DNA of 63,796 nucleotides, from the NCBI GenBank assembly GCA_902780395.1, contig CACZFH010000006.1:1-63796 (forward strand), written 5' to 3'. The notes beneath the pieces were generated by a model, which was given only the letters and a program-made list of their open reading frames with translations, ran no database searches and was not told where the DNA came from. Of the stretch, positions 63,670 to 63,796 are shown one piece after another (positions within the stretch are counted from its first letter, which is position 1; every line of letters begins with the position of its first letter). This stretch comes from an uncultured Erysipelotrichaceae bacterium. GTDB lineage: Bacteria; Bacillota_I; Bacilli_A; RF39; UBA660. The position numbers and the translations under genes were made by a program.

Positions 63670-63698
63670 TTGGCAACCGAACAAATGTATTATATTCT
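63670..63698 (+). promoter_or_regulatory. Promoter of the TnpB-like gene
   Basis: TTGGCA (63670-63675), 17-base spacer, TATTCT (63693-63698), then TTAGGAGG before the ATG. Confidence 0.55.
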
Positions 63699-63718
63699 AA
63701 ATTTAGGAGGTTTGGTAT

Positions 63719-63796
63719 ATGTATAAAACATTTAGATTTCGTATGTATCCTAATGATAATCAAATTGTTTTAATTCATAAAACATTTGGTTGTTAT
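63719..63796 (+). CDS. TnpB-like (IS605/IS200 OrfB family) protein, 5' end only
   Basis: 26 codons before the window ends: MYKTFRFRMYPNDNQIVLIH then KTFGCY. The pattern K-x-F-R-hydrophobic-R-hydrophobic-YP...Q...L/I..TFG-C is the N-terminus of IS605-type TnpB (the family giving rise to Cas12). TTAGGAGG lies 8 bases upstream. Whether the gene is intact cannot be judged. The element's left end should lie just after the terminator at 63607-63637. Confidence 0.75.
   Translation, partial: MYKTFRFRMYPNDNQIVLIHKTFGCY

Overview
This is a very AT-rich, standard-code bacterial chromosome segment that spans the replication origin. The gene content and order closely follow the origin region of Bacillus subtilis (dnaA-dnaN-recF-gyrB-gyrA; rpmH-rnpA-yidC-jag-mnmE-mnmG-rsmG-noc-parA-parB; tadA-dnaX-ybaB-recR-bofA; holB-ricT-trmN6-rsmI; metG-tatD-rsmA-yabG-veg-spoVG; divIC-tilS-ftsH-dus-lysS; cysS-mrnC-rlmB-sigH-secE-nusG-rplKAJL). 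I infer a reduced-genome member of the Bacilli, of the kind found among uncultured gut lineages near Erysipelotrichia, RF39 or other former Tenericutes. The species cannot be named from the sequence. Sporulation-associated genes (sigH, yabG, yabP, a yabQ-like gene, spoVG, bofA, ricT) point to a spore-forming ancestry, and a ComK-family gene points to competence regulation.

Layout. The origin lies at about 51.3-51.65 kb, between dnaA and rpmH, with more DnaA boxes between dnaA and dnaN. Every gene left of it is on the minus strand and every gene right of it is on the plus strand, so all transcription runs with the replication forks. Right arm (51.7-63.6 kb): ribosome, RNase P and membrane insertion (rpmH, rnpA, yidC, khpB), tRNA and rRNA modification (mnmE, mnmG, rsmG), chromosome organisation (noc, parA, parB), an MscS channel, a DUF951 protein and an AbgT-type transporter, then the first codons of a TnpB-like gene at the edge. 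Left arm from the origin: dnaA, dnaN, comK-like, recF, gyrB, gyrA; a centromere-like array at 41.7-42.2 kb; SRP RNA, tadA, a structured RNA and dnaX-ybaB-recR-bofA-holB-ricT-trmN6-rsmI-pth-mfd; a T-box-controlled dut-metG pair; tatD; a SipW-type signal peptidase with two exported paralogues; rsmA-yabG-veg-spoVG-yabP-yabQ-divIC-tilS-ftsH-mscL-dus-RDD-lysS; two large membrane proteins; a ClpC-like protein with a degenerate second ATPase ring; cysS-mrnC-rlmB-sigH; and secE-nusG-rplK-rplA-rplJ-rplL with autoregulatory leaders.

The most notable feature is the array between gyrA and the SRP RNA gene. Six perfect parS palindromes (the ParB/Spo0J site) alternate with six Noc-binding-site palindromes in a tandem repeat of almost exactly 84 bp. 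Both cognate proteins are encoded about 16-18 kb away, and the Noc protein is unusual: it lacks the N-terminal amphipathic membrane helix and carries a long acidic linker. ParB and Noc loading therefore appear to be focused on one compact locus beside the origin. Other candidates for new biology are a roughly 200-nt rod-shaped RNA between tadA and dnaX, a ComK homologue in the position of yaaA/rlbA, a SipW-type cassette in the position of rnmV, the ClpC-like protein with an inactivated D2, a methionine T-box ahead of dut, and FtsH with a C-terminal SAP/Rho_N-like tail.
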